Shown piece by piece: positions 36,006 to 44,970 of a stretch of DNA of 64,000 nucleotides (positions within the stretch are counted from its first letter, which is position 1; the number at the start of each line of letters is the position of its first letter). A program made the translations under genes and the position numbers. Origin of the DNA: Azospirillum sp. TSH64 (GTDB lineage: Bacteria > Pseudomonadota > Alphaproteobacteria > Azospirillales > Azospirillaceae); assembly GCF_003116035.1 (NCBI RefSeq), contig NZ_LGQW01000002.1, positions 62,001 to 126,000 on the forward strand. Direction: 5' to 3'. The notes beneath the pieces were generated by a model. It had not been told where the DNA came from and did no database searches. It was given only the letters and a program-made list of their open reading frames with translations.

Positions 36006-37439
36006 ATGGCCACCCTCTCCGAAGCGACTCTTCTGGCGTTTGATCTGCACGCCGCAGGACGGTTTGCCGAGGCGGAAACCCTCTATGCCCGTGTGCTGGA
36101 GGCCGAGCCGGACTATCCGGACGCGCTTCATCTGTCCGGTATCCTGATGGGCCAGACCGGGCGCCTGGAGGAGGGACTGGCCCGGGTCGCCGGAGCCGTG
36201 GCCCGGCGACCGGACTCCGCGGAGTATCTCCTCAATTACGGCAATCTGCTGCGTGCCGCCGGCCGCACCGGGGACGCGATGCACGCCTACCGGCGGGCGC
36301 ATGTCCTGGGCGCGCCGCAGGCTGCCGAGCTGCTGTCCGGCCTGCTGCTGGATCATGGCGCACGTTGCCTGGACGGCCGCGATCCGACCGCCACCGAGGC
36401 GGCCTTCGCCGAGGCGTCGCGTTTGCGTCCCGGCGATCTCCGCATCCGCACCGGGCTGGCGGATGCCCGCTTCGACCGGCAGGACTGGGAGGCCGCCTTG
36501 GCGGCTTACCGCGCCGTCCTGGCGCTGTCCCCGTCCTCGCACCTCGTCTGGTACAATTCCGGGGTCGCCGCCTGCAATGCCGGGCGGATGGCGGAGGCGG
36601 CGACCGCCTTCCGGTGTGCCGGGACCCTCGTCCCCGATCATCTGGATACGCAGGAATACCTCGTCGCGACGCTTTTCCACTGCGGGCGGATGGCGGAGGC
36701 GGCAAGCGAAGCCTGTGCGGTCCTGACGCGGAAGGCGAAAGCGGCGCGGAAGGGGCGGCAGGGCGTCGGAGTGGCGCCGGTTCCCGCAGCTTCGCAGGAC
36801 GGCCGGACGCGGCGGATCATCAGTTTCAGCCTGTGGGGCTCCGCATCCCTGTACATGCAGGGCGCGCTGGAGAATGTCCGGCTTGCGGCCGAGTTCTATC
36901 CGGGCTGGACCTGCCGCATCCACCATGACGAGTCCGTGCCGGCATCCGTTCTCGGCGAGCTGGCCGCGGCGGGGGCGGAACTGGTCGCCATGGACGCGGG
37001 CAGCGGACCGGTGCGCGGCCTGTTCTGGCGCTTCCTCGTCTCCGACGATCCGACGGTCAGCCATTTCCTGTGCCGCGACGCCGATTCCCGTTTGAACAGC
37101 CGGGAGCGGGCCGCAGTGGATGCCTGGCTGGCCTCCGGCCTCCCCTTCCATGTCATGCGCGACCACATCATGCACACCGATCTGATGCTGGCCGGCATGT
37201 GGGGCGGGCGGGCCGGCATTCTGCCGCCGATGGCTCCTCTGGCGGAGGTTGCCGCCCGCGCCGAAGACGGACGCTTGCGGGACCAGCGCTTCCTTGGCCG
37301 GGTCGTCTGGCCGCTGATTGAGGGCTGCTGCCTCGTGCATGACAGCGCCCATGACGGCCATGGGCTGCCCTTTCCCGATGTGCCGATCGATGCGCGCTTC
37401 CGCTTCACCCATGTGGGGGCTTGCCTGAAGGACACCTGA
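36006..37439 (+). CDS. TPR protein with glycosyltransferase-like C-terminal domain
   Basis: A 477-residue protein. Residues about 1-240 hold five or six tetratricopeptide repeats (AFDLHAAGRFAEAETLYARVLEAEP is the first). Residues about 270-477 form a domain with ISFSLWG, FYPGWTCRIHHDESVP, the acidic motif CRDADSRLNSRE and FHVMRDHIMHTDLMLAGMWG, which resembles an uncharacterised GT-A-like family with a D-x-D-type site. Location is presumably cytosolic, as no signal peptide is seen. TPR plus glycosyltransferase suggests protein or surface glycosylation (inference). The start ATG overlaps no neighbour. Convergent with a kinase gene 27 bases on. Confidence 0.8.
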   Translation: MATLSEATLLAFDLHAAGRFAEAETLYARVLEAEPDYPDALHLSGILMGQTGRLEEGLARVAGAVARRPDSAEYLLNYGNLLRAAGRTGDAMHAYRRAHVLGAPQAAELLSGLLLDHGARCLDGRDPTATEAAFAEASRLRPGDLRIRTGLADARFDRQDWEAALAAYRAVLALSPSSHLVWYNSGVAACNAGRMAEAATAFRCAGTLVPDHLDTQEYLVATLFHCGRMAEAASEACAVLTRKAKAARKGRQGVGVAPVPAASQDGRTRRIISFSLWGSASLYMQGALENVRLAAEFYPGWTCRIHHDESVPASVLGELAAAGAELVAMDAGSGPVRGLFWRFLVSDDPTVSHFLCRDADSRLNSRERAAVDAWLASGLPFHVMRDHIMHTDLMLAGMWGGRAGILPPMAPLAEVAARAEDGRLRDQRFLGRVVWPLIEGCCLVHDSAHDGHGLPFPDVPIDARFRFTHVGACLKDT

Positions 37440-37466
37440 CGCCGGTGTGCGATCTCGGCACCCGGC

Positions 37467-39716
37467 TCAGCACCCGATACCGGCGCGGGAGTCCTGCAAT
37501 GCCGTCATGATGTGCCCGATCAGGGCCGATGGCGGAATGGGCTTGGACAAGATGCGGATGCCGGGCTCGCGCCCCAGATCCTGCAGCACCGCCTTTTCGG
37601 CATAGCCGGTGACGATCAGGACCGGCAGGCCGGGGCGGTGACGACGGACGAGGCGGGTCAGGTCGGCGCCGGTCATGCCGGGCATGGCGAAGTCGGTGAC
37701 CAGCACGCCGATGCCCTCGTCCGCTTCCAGCAAAGCCAGGGCCTCCTCGCCGCCGGCGGCCTCCGACACCATGAGGCCGGCCTCGTCCAGCGCCGCGGCA
37801 TTCGCCATGCGGACCAGGGCGTCGTCCTCGACCAGCAGGATGCGAAGGGCGGCGGACGGCACGGGCAGGGGGGCGGTTCCGGTGGAGGCCGCCGGGCCGC
37901 CGGTCGCATCCACCCTGCTTCCCGGCCTGATTTCTGGCCTGGCTTCTGCTGGGCTTTCCACCGGAGCGTGGGGCAGGTACAGCGTCACCGCGGTGCCCAG
38001 GCCGGGATGGCTTTCCAGCCGGATGCCGCCGCCTGACTGGGCGGTCAGGCCATGCACCATGCTCAGCCCCAGCCCGCTGCCCTGCCCGACCGGCTTGGTG
38101 GTGAAGAAGGGTTCGCAGGCCCGCGCCAGAATGTCGGGCGGCATGCCCGACCCGCTGTCGCGCACGGTCACGGCGACATAGCCGCCGGGCGTGAGGGCGG
38201 GGGAAGCCTCCTCGCACGCCATCCCAACCGGCAGGCTGGTGACGGTAATGGTCAGGGTGCCGCCGTCCGGCATGGCGTCGCGGGCGTTGATGGCGAGGTT
38301 CAGCAGGGCGATGTCGAACTGGTGGGGATCGACCAGCGCCGGCGGCACATCGGCGTCGCGGTCGATGCGGATGCGGATGGCGCCGCCCAGCGTGCGTTCC
38401 AGCAGCGTCGCCATCCCCGCCACCTGGGTGCCGAGATCGACCGGCGCCGGGGCCAGCCGCTGACGGCGGGCGAAGGCCAGCAGATGCTGGGTCAGGGTGG
38501 CGCCGCGGTCGACCGCCTGGCTTGCGATCTCCAGCGCCCGGCGGCTCTCCGCCCCGCGCAGTTCGCCGCCGGCCTCCAACATGTGCAGGCTGGAGCGCAC
38601 CGCCTGGAGCAGATTGTTGAAGTCGTGGGCGACGCCGCCGGTCAGCTGGCCCAACGCCTCCATCTTCTGCAATTGGCGGACATGCTCCTCCGCCTCGTCG
38701 CGGGCCTCCACCGCCTGCCGCCGCTCGCCGAGCGCGCGGTTGGCGGTCTCGTAGGCCAGGAACTGGCGGGCCATCGCCCACAGCATCAGGGCGAGCGCCA
38801 CCGCGCTGACCAGCCCGGCGGCGGCGATGACGACCGCCTGACTCTCCCAGCGCGCCAGAATTTCCCCGCGCGTCCGGCTGACCGCGACGACCAGCGGGTA
38901 GTTGCGCAACTGCTGGACTGACAGGATGCGCTCCTCGCCGTCGATCGAACTTTTCAGGGTGGTCGCGGCGATGCCGGACTGGGAGAGCTGACTGTCGATG
39001 ATCGGTTCGGTGGCGACGGTTCCGATCCTGTCCGGTGTTGGCGGGAAGCGCGCCAGCAGCATGCCGTCGCGCCACCACAGGCTGAAGCCGCTGCCCGGCG
39101 TCACATGAAGGCTGCGGTAGAACTGCTCGAAATAGGACAGGCGGATGACCCCGACGACCAGCCCGGCCAGCCCGCCGTCCGGGGCGTTCACGCGCCGCGC
39201 GATGTAGAGCGTCCAGTCCCGGGTGACCAGGCTCTGCGTCGGCCGGCTGAGGTAGGCGCGTCCCGGATCGGCATCCTTGAGCGCCAGATAATAGTCGCGC
39301 CGGGACAGGTCGAGCGCCGGGGCCGGGAACCGGCGGGTGAAATTGACCAGGGTGCCGTCGGCGGCGATCAGGCTCAGCGCCTCCATCTGCGGCAGGCCGG
39401 ACGCCTTGGCCTTCAGGATTTCATGAACCTGCCGGTCCGTCCGCAGCCGGCTGAAGGCTTCGGCGCTGCGCCGGTTCTCAAGCGGGATTTGGTCGGCGAT
39501 CCCGCTGACGGTCAGGTCGATCCCTTCGATGGTGCGCGCCGTCTGCTCGGCCAGCGAGGCGTTGAGCGTGCGCAGGCCCAGCATCGCCTCGGTCACCGTC
39601 TCGCCATGCAGCCGGTCCAGGACCATCGCCGTGCCGCCGCACAGAACCGCCAGCAGGCCGATGCCGAGCGCCCCGATGCGCTGGAGCGGGCGGCTTTCCT
39701 TCAGGAGCCGCAGCAT
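37467..39716 (-). CDS. Membrane hybrid sensor histidine kinase with periplasmic cache sensor
   Basis: A 749-residue protein. TM1 is near 14-34; a periplasmic double-cache (PDC) region spans about 40-280 ([30 protein letters not shown]); TM2 is near 292-312. Then come a coiled linker, a HisKA domain with GGVAHDFNN, ATPase motifs [20 protein letters not shown] and GSGLGLS, and a C-terminal receiver ([25 protein letters not shown]). The start at 39716 begins [13 protein letters not shown] just before TM1; an upstream open stretch lacks similarity. No separate response regulator is adjacent. Its kinase core closely resembles that of the soluble kinase at 33035. Confidence 0.93.
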   Translation of the reverse strand: MLRLLKESRPLQRIGALGIGLLAVLCGGTAMVLDRLHGETVTEAMLGLRTLNASLAEQTARTIEGIDLTVSGIADQIPLENRRSAEAFSRLRTDRQVHEILKAKASGLPQMEALSLIAADGTLVNFTRRFPAPALDLSRRDYYLALKDADPGRAYLSRPTQSLVTRDWTLYIARRVNAPDGGLAGLVVGVIRLSYFEQFYRSLHVTPGSGFSLWWRDGMLLARFPPTPDRIGTVATEPIIDSQLSQSGIAATTLKSSIDGEERILSVQQLRNYPLVVAVSRTRGEILARWESQAVVIAAAGLVSAVALALMLWAMARQFLAYETANRALGERRQAVEARDEAEEHVRQLQKMEALGQLTGGVAHDFNNLLQAVRSSLHMLEAGGELRGAESRRALEIASQAVDRGATLTQHLLAFARRQRLAPAPVDLGTQVAGMATLLERTLGGAIRIRIDRDADVPPALVDPHQFDIALLNLAINARDAMPDGGTLTITVTSLPVGMACEEASPALTPGGYVAVTVRDSGSGMPPDILARACEPFFTTKPVGQGSGLGLSMVHGLTAQSGGGIRLESHPGLGTAVTLYLPHAPVESPAEARPEIRPGSRVDATGGPAASTGTAPLPVPSAALRILLVEDDALVRMANAAALDEAGLMVSEAAGGEEALALLEADEGIGVLVTDFAMPGMTGADLTRLVRRHRPGLPVLIVTGYAEKAVLQDLGREPGIRILSKPIPPSALIGHIMTALQDSRAGIGC

Positions 39717-39986
39717 GACGCCCGCTTCCGGTCCGCCTTTGCCGCCGCTCCCCCACTCATGCTTGAGCCTGCTCCCTTTATCGTCGCCATGCGATCCGAT
39801 CCCCCTTGCAGGCCACCTTGTGGCGCCTGCCGGAGTTACGGAAGGTTTCGACACTGCATGAGCTTGACTATAAACCCCGTGGCCCCCTGGGCAACCGGTT
39901 CCAGGTCATAGGGTGCCTCCGCCCGCTACGGTGCTTCGCCCAGGCCAAGGTTTTCAGCGCAGTCAGGGTTTCAGTGCCGGCAAACT

Positions 39987-40442
39987 TCAATGCCGGTCAT
40001 GCAGGCAGTGGGTGTGGTCGGCCAGCACCTCGATCACGTGGCAGCTGCGCACCTGATCCTGGGCGCAGCCCTCCACCATCCGCCGCACCTCGTCGCGCAG
40101 GGCTTCCAGCCGGGCGATCCGGGACTCGATCTCGGCCAGATGGGTGCGGGCCAGCAGGTCGGCGTCCCGGCAGGGCTGGCCCGGATCATCGGCCATGGCC
40201 AGCAGTTGGCGGATCGCCTCCACCTCGAACCCCAGCTCACGGGCATGGCGGATGAAGCGCAGGCGGCGGACCGACCCGCCGTCGTAAGTGCGCCGGTTGC
40301 TGTCGGTGCGCGGCGCTTCCGGCAGCAGGCCGATGCTCTCGTAATAGCGGATGGTCGGGATCTTCACGCCGGTCTGCTTGGCGAGCGCCCCGATGGTCAG
40401 GGGGGATGGCGGGGTGGCGGGCAGGCTGGACATGGTCGGCAT
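39987..40442 (-). CDS. MerR-family metal-responsive regulator (ZntR/CadR/PbrR type)
   Basis: The 151-residue activator has a MerR helix-turn-helix (TIGALAKQTGVKIPTIRYYESIGLLP), RRLRFIRHARELGF and a dimerisation helix. Its metal-binding end has Cys in QPCRD, then CAQDQVRSCHVIEVL and a His/Cys-rich tail, HTHCLHDRH. It is divergent from the P-type ATPase and controls it through the palindrome at 40452-40474. Either ATG at 40442 or 40433 could start it. An inverted repeat, CCGGCA/TGCCGG (39977-39996), overlaps its stop codon. Confidence 0.93.
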   Translation of the reverse strand: MPTMSSLPATPPSPLTIGALAKQTGVKIPTIRYYESIGLLPEAPRTDSNRRTYDGGSVRRLRFIRHARELGFEVEAIRQLLAMADDPGQPCRDADLLARTHLAEIESRIARLEALRDEVRRMVEGCAQDQVRSCHVIEVLADHTHCLHDRH

Positions 40443-40449
40443 TTCCCTC

Positions 40450-40480
40450 TTGATCCTCCAGTCACTGGAGGATCTAGGCT
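40450..40480 (+). promoter_or_regulatory. MerR-type promoter with overlong spacer and central palindrome
   Basis: The -35 TTGATC (40450-40455) and -10 TAGGCT (40475-40480) are 19 bases apart, as at mercury, zinc and cadmium promoters of the MerR family. The spacer holds the palindrome GATCCTCCAG (40452-40461) / CTGGAGGATC (40465-40474), perfect over 10-base arms. It reads toward the P-type ATPase at 40525. Confidence 0.85.
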
Positions 40481-40524
40481 TTGGAAGAGCTGCCGGCAAC
40501 GGCCATGATCGAGGAGCGTCTTCC

Positions 40525-42807
40525 ATGCACGGACCGATTTCCGATTCCTTTCCCGATCCTCCGGCCGGGACGCAGGCCGCTACCGCCCTGCGCACCAGCC
40601 GCTACCGGGTGTCCGGCATGGACTGCGGCTCCTGCGCCGCCAAGATCGAGACGGCGCTGCGCCGGGTGCCGGGGATCCATGAGGTGCGGGTGTCGGTGCC
40701 CGCCGGGACGGTGACCGTCTCGCATGAGAACATGCTGGGCGCCGATGCGGTGGTCCGTCCACTGACGGCGCTTGGTTACGGCGCCACCCCTGCCGATCCG
40801 GTGGTGGAGGCCGGACCGTCAAGCCGCGGCGGGGGCTGCTGCGGGGCCGAGGCCCAGCCGCATTCTCACGCTCACTCCCATGATCATTCCCATGGGCCCT
40901 CCCACAGCCATTCCCACAACCATTCCCATGGCCACGACGATGCGTCCGAAGCGCCCTGGTGGCGGGGACGCAAGGCTCGGCTGACCCTGGCGGCCGGCGC
41001 GGCCCTGGCCGCCGCGACGGCGCTGGGACTGCTGGTGCCGGCGGCGGAGCCCTGGGCCTTCCCGCTGGCGCTGCTGGTCGGGCTGGTTCCGGTCGCCCGC
41101 CGCGCCCTGGCGGCGGCACGGGCCGGAACGCCCTTCTCCATCGAGATGCTGATGACGGTCGCCGCCATCGGCGCGCTGCTGATCGGTGCGGTGGAGGAGG
41201 CGGCGACGGTCCTGGTCCTCTTCCTGGTCGGCGAATTGCTGGAGGGGGTGGCGGCCGGCCGGGCGCGGGCCGGCATCCGCGGCCTGACCGCGCTGGTTCC
41301 CGACACGGCCTTGCTGGAGCAGGACGGCGCCGCCCCGCACTCCGTTCCCGCCGCCGGGCTGGCGGTGGGCTCGGTCATCCTGGTGCGGCCGGGCGACCGG
41401 GTGGCGGCCGACGGTGTCGTGCTGTCCGGCCGCAGCGCGGTCGACGAATCCCCCGTCACCGGCGAAAGCGTGCCGAAGCCGAAGGCCGAAGGCGACGAGG
41501 TCTTTGCCGGCACCATCAACGCCGACGGCGTGTTGCGCGTCCGCGTCACCGCGGCGGCGCGCGACAACACCATCGCCCGCATCGTCCGGCTGGTGGAGGA
41601 GGCGCAGGCGAGCAAGGCCCCGACCGAGCGGCTGATCGACCGCTTCGCCCGCGTCTACACGCCGGGCATCGTCGGGGTGGCGGCGCTGGTCGCCGTGGTA
41701 CCGCCGCTGCTTTTCGACGGCGACTGGACGGAGTGGATCTACCGCGCCCTGGCGGTGCTGCTGATCGGCTGCCCCTGCGCGTTGGTGATCTCCACACCGG
41801 CGGCCATCGCCGCCGGCCTGTCGAGTGGCGCCCGGCGCGGGCTGCTGCTGAAGGGCGGCGCCGTGCTGGAGGCGTTGAGCCGCATCACCACCGTCGCCTT
41901 CGACAAGACCGGCACCCTGACGGAGGGCAAGCCGCGCGTCACCGACCTGATCCCCTTGCAGGGCAGCGAGACGGAACTGCTGGCCGATGCCGCGGCGCTG
42001 GAGGCCGGGTCGAGCCATCCGCTGGCCCGTGCCATCCTGGCCGCGGCGGCCGAACGCGGCATCGCCCCGCCAGCGGCAGGCGAGGTCACCGCCCTTCCTG
42101 GTGCCGGCCTGACCGGCAAAGTGGATGGCCGCCTGCTGGCCCTGCTGTCGCCCCAGGCTGCGGCATCGTCGCTGGGTGCGGCACCGGCGGACCAGGCCGC
42201 CGCCTTCGCCGAGGCGGGCAAGACGGTCTCGGTCCTGCTGGTCGACGGTATCCCCGCCGGACTGATCGCCATGCGCGACGAGCCGCGCCCCGATGCCCGC
42301 AGCGGGATCGAGGCGCTGGAGCGCGCCGGCATCCGCTCGCTGATGGTGACCGGCGACAATGCCCGCACCGCCGGGGCGGTCGCCGGGATGCTGGGGATGC
42401 CGGCGCATGCCGAACTGCTGCCGGACGACAAGCTGCGCATCGTCCGCGATCTCCAGGCCCGAGGGCAGCGGGTGGCGAAGGTCGGCGACGGCATCAACGA
42501 CGCCCCGGCGCTCGCCGCCGCCGATGTCGGCATCGCGATGGGCGGCGGCACCGACGTGGCGCTGGAGACGGCCGACGCCGCCATCCTGCACGGCCGGGTC
42601 GGCGACGTGGCCGCCATGGTGGCGCTGTCCCGCCGCACCATGGCCAATATACGTCAAAACATCGCACTGGCCCTGGGCTTGAAGGCGGTCTTCCTGCTCA
42701 CCACCGTGCTTGGTGTCACCGGGCTGTGGCCCGCGATCCTGGCGGACACCGGTGCCACCGTGCTGGTCACCGCCAACGCCCTGCGCCTTCTGTCCGTCCG
42801 CCCGTGA
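40525..42807 (+). CDS. Zn2+/Cd2+/Pb2+-exporting P-type ATPase (ZntA/CadA type)
   Basis: A 760-residue P1B-type efflux pump of the inner membrane. It has an N-terminal metal-binding domain with GMDCGSCAAK, a histidine-rich linker of about 25 residues with alternating His-Ser/His-Asp pairs, then membrane segments. Motifs are the ion-site CPC in IGCPCALVIS, the phosphorylation site DKTGTLTEGKP, the P1B-specific SSHPLARA, and GDGINDAPALAAADVG. The start at 40525 follows GAGGAGC and lies 45 bases after the MerR-type -10 element; the frame is open upstream across the promoter but is not translated in this model. Confidence 0.94.
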   Translation: MHGPISDSFPDPPAGTQAATALRTSRYRVSGMDCGSCAAKIETALRRVPGIHEVRVSVPAGTVTVSHENMLGADAVVRPLTALGYGATPADPVVEAGPSSRGGGCCGAEAQPHSHAHSHDHSHGPSHSHSHNHSHGHDDASEAPWWRGRKARLTLAAGAALAAATALGLLVPAAEPWAFPLALLVGLVPVARRALAAARAGTPFSIEMLMTVAAIGALLIGAVEEAATVLVLFLVGELLEGVAAGRARAGIRGLTALVPDTALLEQDGAAPHSVPAAGLAVGSVILVRPGDRVAADGVVLSGRSAVDESPVTGESVPKPKAEGDEVFAGTINADGVLRVRVTAAARDNTIARIVRLVEEAQASKAPTERLIDRFARVYTPGIVGVAALVAVVPPLLFDGDWTEWIYRALAVLLIGCPCALVISTPAAIAAGLSSGARRGLLLKGGAVLEALSRITTVAFDKTGTLTEGKPRVTDLIPLQGSETELLADAAALEAGSSHPLARAILAAAAERGIAPPAAGEVTALPGAGLTGKVDGRLLALLSPQAAASSLGAAPADQAAAFAEAGKTVSVLLVDGIPAGLIAMRDEPRPDARSGIEALERAGIRSLMVTGDNARTAGAVAGMLGMPAHAELLPDDKLRIVRDLQARGQRVAKVGDGINDAPALAAADVGIAMGGGTDVALETADAAILHGRVGDVAAMVALSRRTMANIRQNIALALGLKAVFLLTTVLGVTGLWPAILADTGATVLVTANALRLLSVRP

Positions 42808-42847
42808 GCGTGATGGACAATACATTGATTCTATTAGGAGAAATTCT

Positions 42848-43327
42848 ATGAACATGACACGGCGGACGATGATGCAGGGGGCGGCGCTCGCCGTCCTGGC
42901 GCTCGGCCTCGGGTCCGTGGGGCTGCCGGGCATGGTCCGCGCCGCCGTGCCCGCCGGCAACGCGGCGGTGGAGGTCTGGAAGGCGGCGAGCTGCGAATGC
43001 TGCGAAGGCTGGGTGCGGCACATGCGCGCGGCCGGCTTCGACGTCACCGTCCATGTCGTCGACGACGTGACGCCGATGAAGCGGATGGCCGGCGTGCCGG
43101 ACGATCTCGCCTCCTGCCACACGGCGCGGGTCGGTGGCTATGTGCTGGAAGGCCATGTGCCGGCCGAGGACGTAACGCGGCTGCTGGCCGAACGGCCGCA
43201 GGCCCGCGGGCTGGCGGTCCCCGGCATGCCGCAGGACGCCCCCGGCATGGATATGGCCAGCGGCCAGCCCTATCAGGTCATGCTGTTCGGCGCCGCCGGC
43301 GGCCCGCAGGTCTTCGCCCGCCACTGA
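42848..43327 (+). CDS. Exported DUF411 metal-binding protein
   Basis: A 159-residue precursor. A twin-arginine-like signal (TRRTMMQGAALAVLALGLG) ends near an AVPAGNAA site. The mature part has the DUF411 cysteine motif KAASCECCEGW, and ASCHTARVGGYVLEGHVPAEDVTRLL. DUF411 proteins occur in copper and other metal resistance clusters; their exact role is unsettled. TAGGAG at 42835-42840 is well spaced before the ATG. It lies 40 bases after the P-type ATPase, probably in the same MerR-controlled transcript. Confidence 0.9.
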   Translation: MNMTRRTMMQGAALAVLALGLGSVGLPGMVRAAVPAGNAAVEVWKAASCECCEGWVRHMRAAGFDVTVHVVDDVTPMKRMAGVPDDLASCHTARVGGYVLEGHVPAEDVTRLLAERPQARGLAVPGMPQDAPGMDMASGQPYQVMLFGAAGGPQVFARH

Positions 43328-43386
43328 CCTCCTTGCCGGACCGGGATGGCGGCCCAAGCGCCATCCCGGTCCGGCAAGCCTTGTCT

Positions 43387-43416
43387 TTGACTCTATCCCC
43401 TCCGGGGGGATAGGAT
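43387..43416 (+). promoter_or_regulatory. CsoR/RcnR-type operator inside a promoter
   Basis: TTGACT (43387-43392) and TAGGAT (43411-43416) form a -35/-10 pair with an 18-base spacer. The spacer and the edge of the -10 hold CTATCCCC (43393-43400) / GGGGATAG (43406-43413), a perfect 8-base inverted repeat with a G/C-run centre, the usual look of CsoR/RcnR operators. The start codon at 43423 is 6 bases beyond the -10. Confidence 0.75.
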
Positions 43417-43422
43417 CGGGGC

Positions 43423-43692
43423 ATGAGCAAGCACCATTCCCATCCCGACATCGTCAAGCGCCTGAAGCGCGCCGACGGTCACCTGCGCGGCATCATCGAG
43501 ATGATCGAGGCCGAACGCCCCTGTCTGGACATCGCGCAGCAGCTCCACGCGGTGGAAAGCGCCGTGCGCGAGGCCAAGAAGCTGCTGATCCACGACCATC
43601 TCGACCATTGCCTGGACGCCGCGGTCGATGCCGGACCGGAGGAGTCCCGCCGCTCCATCGCCGAGTTCAAGGCGATCACCAAATACCTCTGA
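43423..43692 (+). CDS. CsoR/RcnR-family metal-sensing repressor
   Basis: An 89-residue all-helical repressor (DUF156). The DNA-contact and core sequence includes VKRLKRADGHLRGI. Candidate ligands are N-terminal His4/5/7, Cys34, His59 and Cys63, with the same Cys-25-His-4-Cys spacing as CsoR, plus N-terminal histidines as in RcnR and the nickel sensor InrS. It is followed after 10 bases by a nickel/cobalt exporter-like gene, so a Ni(II)/Co(II) response is most likely. No good ribosome binding site precedes the ATG, and the promoter suggests a leaderless transcript. Confidence 0.9.
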   Translation: MSKHHSHPDIVKRLKRADGHLRGIIEMIEAERPCLDIAQQLHAVESAVREAKKLLIHDHLDHCLDAAVDAGPEESRRSIAEFKAITKYL

Positions 43693-43702
43693 GGGGGCTG
43701 GA

Positions 43703-44557
43703 ATGCCGGATTTCGCCGCCCTGTTGCAGCAGGGAGCCGGGCAGGCCTGGCTGTTCGTTCCCAGCGCCATCCTGCTGGGCGCTCTGCATGGGCTGGAGCC
43801 CGGCCATTCCAAGACCATGATGGCCGCCTTCATCGTCGCCATCCGCGGCACGGTGTTGCAGGCGGTCCTGCTGGGGCTGGCGGCGACGGTTTCGCACACG
43901 CTGGTGGTCTGGGTGGTGGCGCTTGCCGGCTTGCGCCTTGGCCAGGGCTGGGACGCCGCGACGACCGAGCCCTATTTCCAGGTCGCCTCGGCGGTGCTGA
44001 TCGTCGGGGTGGCGCTGTGGATGATGGTGCGGACGTGGCGGGAGCAACATTCGCATCGCCATCATGACCATCACCACGATCATGGTCACGGCCATCACCA
44101 TGGTCACCACCATCATGACGACGGGCCGGAGGATGCGCACGCGCGGGCGCATGCCGAGGAGATTCGCCGCCGCTTCGACGAGCGGCCGGTCACCACCGGC
44201 CAGATCGTCCTGTTCGGCCTGACCGGCGGCCTGATCCCCTGCCCCGCCGCCATCACCGTCCTGCTGCTGTGCCTGCAATTGAAGGAGGTCGCCCTGGGCG
44301 GCGTTCTGGTGCTGTGCTTCAGCATCGGGCTGGCGCTGACCCTGATGTCGGCCGGGGTGGTCGCGGCGCTGGGGATGCGCCATGCCGAGCGCCGCTGGTC
44401 CGGCGCCTTTGGCCGCATCGCCCGCCAAGCCCCCTATGTCTCCGGCGCTTTGATCCTGGCGGTCGGTCTTTACGTCGGCCTGCATGGGCTTTCGGGGCTG
44501 GGCTACCATCTCGCCGGCTTGCCCTCCCTGTCCTCCGCCGTTCAGCGGGCGGGATAG
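43703..44557 (+). CDS. RcnA/NicO-family nickel/cobalt efflux protein
   Basis: A 284-residue inner-membrane protein with about six segments. The family motif LGALHGLEPGHSKTMMAAF lies near the N-terminus. A histidine-rich cytosolic loop of about 35 residues follows the third segment, with runs such as HRHHDHHHDHGHGHHHGHHHH. A second half has FGLTGGLIPCPAAITVLLLC. GAGGGGG before the ATG at 43703 sets the start. It is cotranscribed with the repressor upstream. Exports Ni2+ and/or Co2+ by family knowledge. Confidence 0.93.
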   Translation: MPDFAALLQQGAGQAWLFVPSAILLGALHGLEPGHSKTMMAAFIVAIRGTVLQAVLLGLAATVSHTLVVWVVALAGLRLGQGWDAATTEPYFQVASAVLIVGVALWMMVRTWREQHSHRHHDHHHDHGHGHHHGHHHHDDGPEDAHARAHAEEIRRRFDERPVTTGQIVLFGLTGGLIPCPAAITVLLLCLQLKEVALGGVLVLCFSIGLALTLMSAGVVAALGMRHAERRWSGAFGRIARQAPYVSGALILAVGLYVGLHGLSGLGYHLAGLPSLSSAVQRAG

Positions 44558-44569
44558 GCCGGACAGATC

Positions 44570-44959
44570 ATGCTTTCGGCGGCAAAGAGATGGGCGCGCG
44601 CGATCAAGCGCGACGTGCTGGCGGTCTATCTGGCGGCGCGCGACCCGCGCACCCCCTGGGGCGTTCGGGTCCTGGCGATGGCGGTCGCCGCCTATGCGCT
44701 GAGCCCGATCGACCTGATCCCCGATTTCATCCCGGTGCTGGGCTATCTGGACGACCTGCTGATCGTGCCGCTTGGCATCCTGCTGGTCGTCCGCCTGATC
44801 CCGCATGAGCTTCTGGCCGAACACCGGGCCGCCGCGGCGCGCCGGTCCGCCCGGCCGGTCAGCGTCGCCGCTGCTGCGGTCATGGTTGCCCTCTGGCTGG
44901 CGGCGGGCGTTCTCCTGTGGCTGTGGTTGGCACCGCCCTTTGAAGGCTGGCTGTCCTAG
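44570..44959 (+). CDS. YkvA-family (DUF1232) small membrane protein
   Basis: A 129-residue protein with the DUF1232 core [25 protein letters not shown] and a C-terminal transmembrane segment ([22 protein letters not shown]). Function is unknown in the family. It lies 12 bases after the nickel exporter on the same strand and may be cotranscribed by position, but there is no known link to metals. Convergent with gmhB, 11 bases away. Confidence 0.88.
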   Translation: MLSAAKRWARAIKRDVLAVYLAARDPRTPWGVRVLAMAVAAYALSPIDLIPDFIPVLGYLDDLLIVPLGILLVVRLIPHELLAEHRAAAARRSARPVSVAAAAVMVALWLAAGVLLWLWLAPPFEGWLS

Positions 44960-44970
44960 CCGTTAAGCTC

